From: Oscillospiraceae bacterium
GTDB taxonomy: Bacteria; Bacillota; Clostridia; Oscillospirales; Ethanoligenentaceae
Assembly: GCA_003518885.1 (NCBI GenBank)
Contig: DOXU01000114.1
Location: forward strand, 1 to 7,238
Direction: 5' to 3'
DNA length: 7,238 nt
Shown: positions 6,385 through 7,238 of the stretch, piece after piece
Numbering within the stretch: position 1 is the first letter of the stretch
Layout: each line of letters opens with the position of its first letter
The notes under the pieces: generated by a model
What the model was told of the DNA's origin: nothing
The model's input: only the letters and a program-made list of their open reading frames with translations
Database searches by the model: none
Program-made: the position numbers and the translations under genes

Positions 6385-6498
6385 ATGTTGGAAGGTGAAT
6401 CGATTTTACTTGATCACATTACAATTTGTTTAAATTCAGACTGCATTATTAACGAAAACGGGAACATTAAGCGTGATGCATGGCGAATTTTGAGTTAA
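6385..6498 (+). CDS. Hypothetical 37-residue frame, possibly an amidohydrolase remnant
   Basis: An ATG 22 nt after the permease stop, preceded by GGGAAGA (6374-6380), opens 37 codons ending in TAA. The product begins MLEGESILLDHITICLNSD and continues CIINENGNIKRD. The pattern of a hydrophobic strand, an acidic turn and then ENG-xI loosely resembles the first strands of the amidohydrolase/deaminase family, whose members sometimes follow purine importers. The likeness is weak and there is no catalytic HxH motif. It could equally be a small unrelated peptide or chance. It is placed so that it would be co-transcribed with the operon and end 46 nt before the terminator stem. Confidence 0.2.
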   Translation: MLEGESILLDHITICLNSDCIINENGNIKRDAWRILS

Positions 6499-6544
6499 AT
6501 ATGGAATTTGAATCGAAAAATCAATTGTTTTGTATCTTCGTTTT

Positions 6545-6580
6545 AAAACGGGAGCGTGATAGCTTCCGTTTTATTATTTT
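6545..6580 (+). terminator. Rho-independent terminator of the importer operon
   Basis: The stem pairs AAAACGGGAGC (6545-6555) with GCTTCCGTTTT (6562-6572), 11 bp including one G-U, around a GTGATA loop. The T-rich run TTTTATTATTTT (6569-6580) includes the end of the stem. It lies about 180 nt after the last permease gene. The A-rich 5' flank would also let it work to some extent on the other strand. Confidence 0.8.
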
Positions 6581-6594
6581 GCCGGAAAAGGTAA

Positions 6595-6745
6595 GTGCGA
6601 ATCATTTAAAATACTTAGAGTAAAATCTGAATCAAATATCCAATCGTTTATAGAACGAGTGGCTCTTTTTGCACCTCAATTAAATACAAATAGGATATTT
6701 ATTCAAAATATCAAATCAAGTTATGGGAACGTAGAGAACTTTTAA
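6595..6745 (+). pseudogene. Possible broken HPr-like protein gene
   Basis: A 48-codon open stretch (6599-6742) encodes ESFKILRVKSESNIQSFIER followed by VALFAPQLNTNRIFIQ and NIKSSYGNVENF, then a stop at 6743-6745. The layout resembles HPr-like proteins of Bacillota: FKI-strand, helix with Ser-Glu-xx-Ile, then the Asn-x-Lys-Ser-xx-Gly turn. No catalytic His is evident. The frame has no ATG or other usable start. A GTG at 6595-6597, preceded by GGAAAAGG (6584-6591), would enter it exactly if one base (C6598) were absent. The stretch stops at about 50 residues, against 75-90 for intact family members. This points to a frameshifted, truncated remnant, but the family likeness is from memory and modest. 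Confidence 0.25.
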
Positions 6746-6750
6746 GTGCC

Positions 6751-6778
6751 TTGACAAAATAAAGCCCCTGTGTAAAAC
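6751..6778 (+). promoter_or_regulatory. Possible promoter for the PanE-like gene
   Basis: TTGACA (6751-6756) is a perfect -35 box. TAAAAC (6773-6778) follows after 16 nt as a -10 with 4 of 6 matches. Transcription would start near 6785, about 50 nt before the start codon. A second ribosome-site-like AAAGGAG (6794-6800) in this leader has no usable start codon at the right distance. Confidence 0.45.
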
Positions 6779-6837
6779 TGAAGAAAGAGAGATAAAGGAG
6801 TTTTTTCATATTAAAGGAATCTGCGTAGGGAGGGTAT

Positions 6838-7238
6838 ATGAAAATACAAAAAGTTTCCTTAATCGGGTTGGGTGCAATTGGCTCATTCTTTGCACCGAAA
6901 TTATATCAGTATTTAGGGAAAGAAAATTTTCGTGTGATCGCCGCGGGAGAACGCAAAAAGCGTCTGGAAACACTCGGTGTTATTATTAATCAGGTTTCCT
7001 ATCACTTTACAGTTGTCGATCCACAGGAGCCAGTAGATCCTGCGGATTTGGTCATTATTTCTGTGAAAAATATGGGACTTAAACAAGCAATAGAAGATAT
7101 CCGTGGACATATAGGTGAGCACACGCAAATACTCTGTGTGATAAACGGTGTAGATAGTGAAGAGCAAGTGGCAGCGGTCTATGGATGGAACCATGTTCTG
7201 TATTCTTATGTACGAGTTTCTATTGAAATGAAAGATGG
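6838..7238 (+). CDS. Ketopantoate reductase family protein (PanE/ApbA-like), N-terminal part (runs off the right edge)
   Basis: The 133 visible residues form the N-terminal NAD(P)-binding Rossmann domain. VSLIGLGAIGSFFA (6-19) carries the GxGxxG nucleotide-binding loop. DLVIISVKNMGLKQAI (70-85) contains Lys77, which matches the catalytic Lys of PanE. ILCVINGVDSEEQV (98-111) contains Asn103 of the conserved NG motif that binds substrate. The expected reaction is NADPH-dependent reduction of 2-dehydropantoate to pantoate on the pathway to coenzyme A. Many paralogues of this family act on other 2-keto acids, so I leave the symbol blank. The start is supported by AGGGAGGG (6827-6834). Its own promoter candidate and the upstream terminator suggest expression independent of the importer. 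Full-length members have about 300 residues. Confidence 0.85.
   Translation, partial: MKIQKVSLIGLGAIGSFFAPKLYQYLGKENFRVIAAGERKKRLETLGVIINQVSYHFTVVDPQEPVDPADLVIISVKNMGLKQAIEDIRGHIGEHTQILCVINGVDSEEQVAAVYGWNHVLYSYVRVSIEMKD

Noticed and set aside
6913..7194. Minus-strand open frame opposite the PanE-like gene
   Set aside because: It is the antisense shadow of a well-supported reductase with intact nucleotide-binding and catalytic motifs.

Overview
The window reads as ordinary bacterial chromosome from an AT-rich, low-to-moderate-GC organism. Shine-Dalgarno sites are strong, promoters are sigma-A-like, and genes overlap tightly. A Bacillota member, perhaps from the Negativicutes, is my best guess. 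This rests on style and protein flavour only and is not secure.

Layout: (1) Positions 1-278, minus strand, hold the N-terminal end of pyruvate carboxylase, which runs off the left edge. A perfect-consensus promoter at 573-601 (minus) would give it a structured leader of about 285 nt. (2) Positions 279-1671 form an unusually long gene-poor stretch of about 1.39 kb. It carries that divergent promoter, a good forward promoter at 1292-1320, a set of mutually exclusive hairpins ending in a terminator-like stem (1350-1418), a tiny reading frame behind a very strong ribosome site, and a large nested inverted repeat just before the next gene. (3) Positions 1672-6362 are a complete four-gene ABC importer operon of the BMP/YufN-YufO-YufP-YufQ (Nup) type: lipoprotein receptor, double ABC ATPase, and two permeases. 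The receptor is separated from the rest by a hairpin, while the last three genes overlap by 11 and 4 nt. (4) Positions 6363-6837 hold a terminator flanked by two fragments that look like gene remnants, one of them resembling an HPr-like protein. (5) Positions 6838-7238 are the start of a ketopantoate reductase (PanE/ApbA) family gene that runs off the right edge.

How they work together: the lipoprotein should bind a nucleoside or purine base outside the membrane and hand it to the two permeases, which the ATPase drives. The receptor subgroup (IGPVGDYGYTY near the N-terminus, WGGIKD near the C-terminus) makes a purine-type ligand the best guess, but ligand identity cannot be read from sequence. 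Pyruvate carboxylase and the PanE-like reductase belong to central carbon and pantothenate-type metabolism and have no obvious link to the importer.

I see no clearly new multi-gene system. The most interesting material is regulatory: the leader RNAs of the importer operon and of pyruvate carboxylase, neither of which matches a riboswitch class I recognise.
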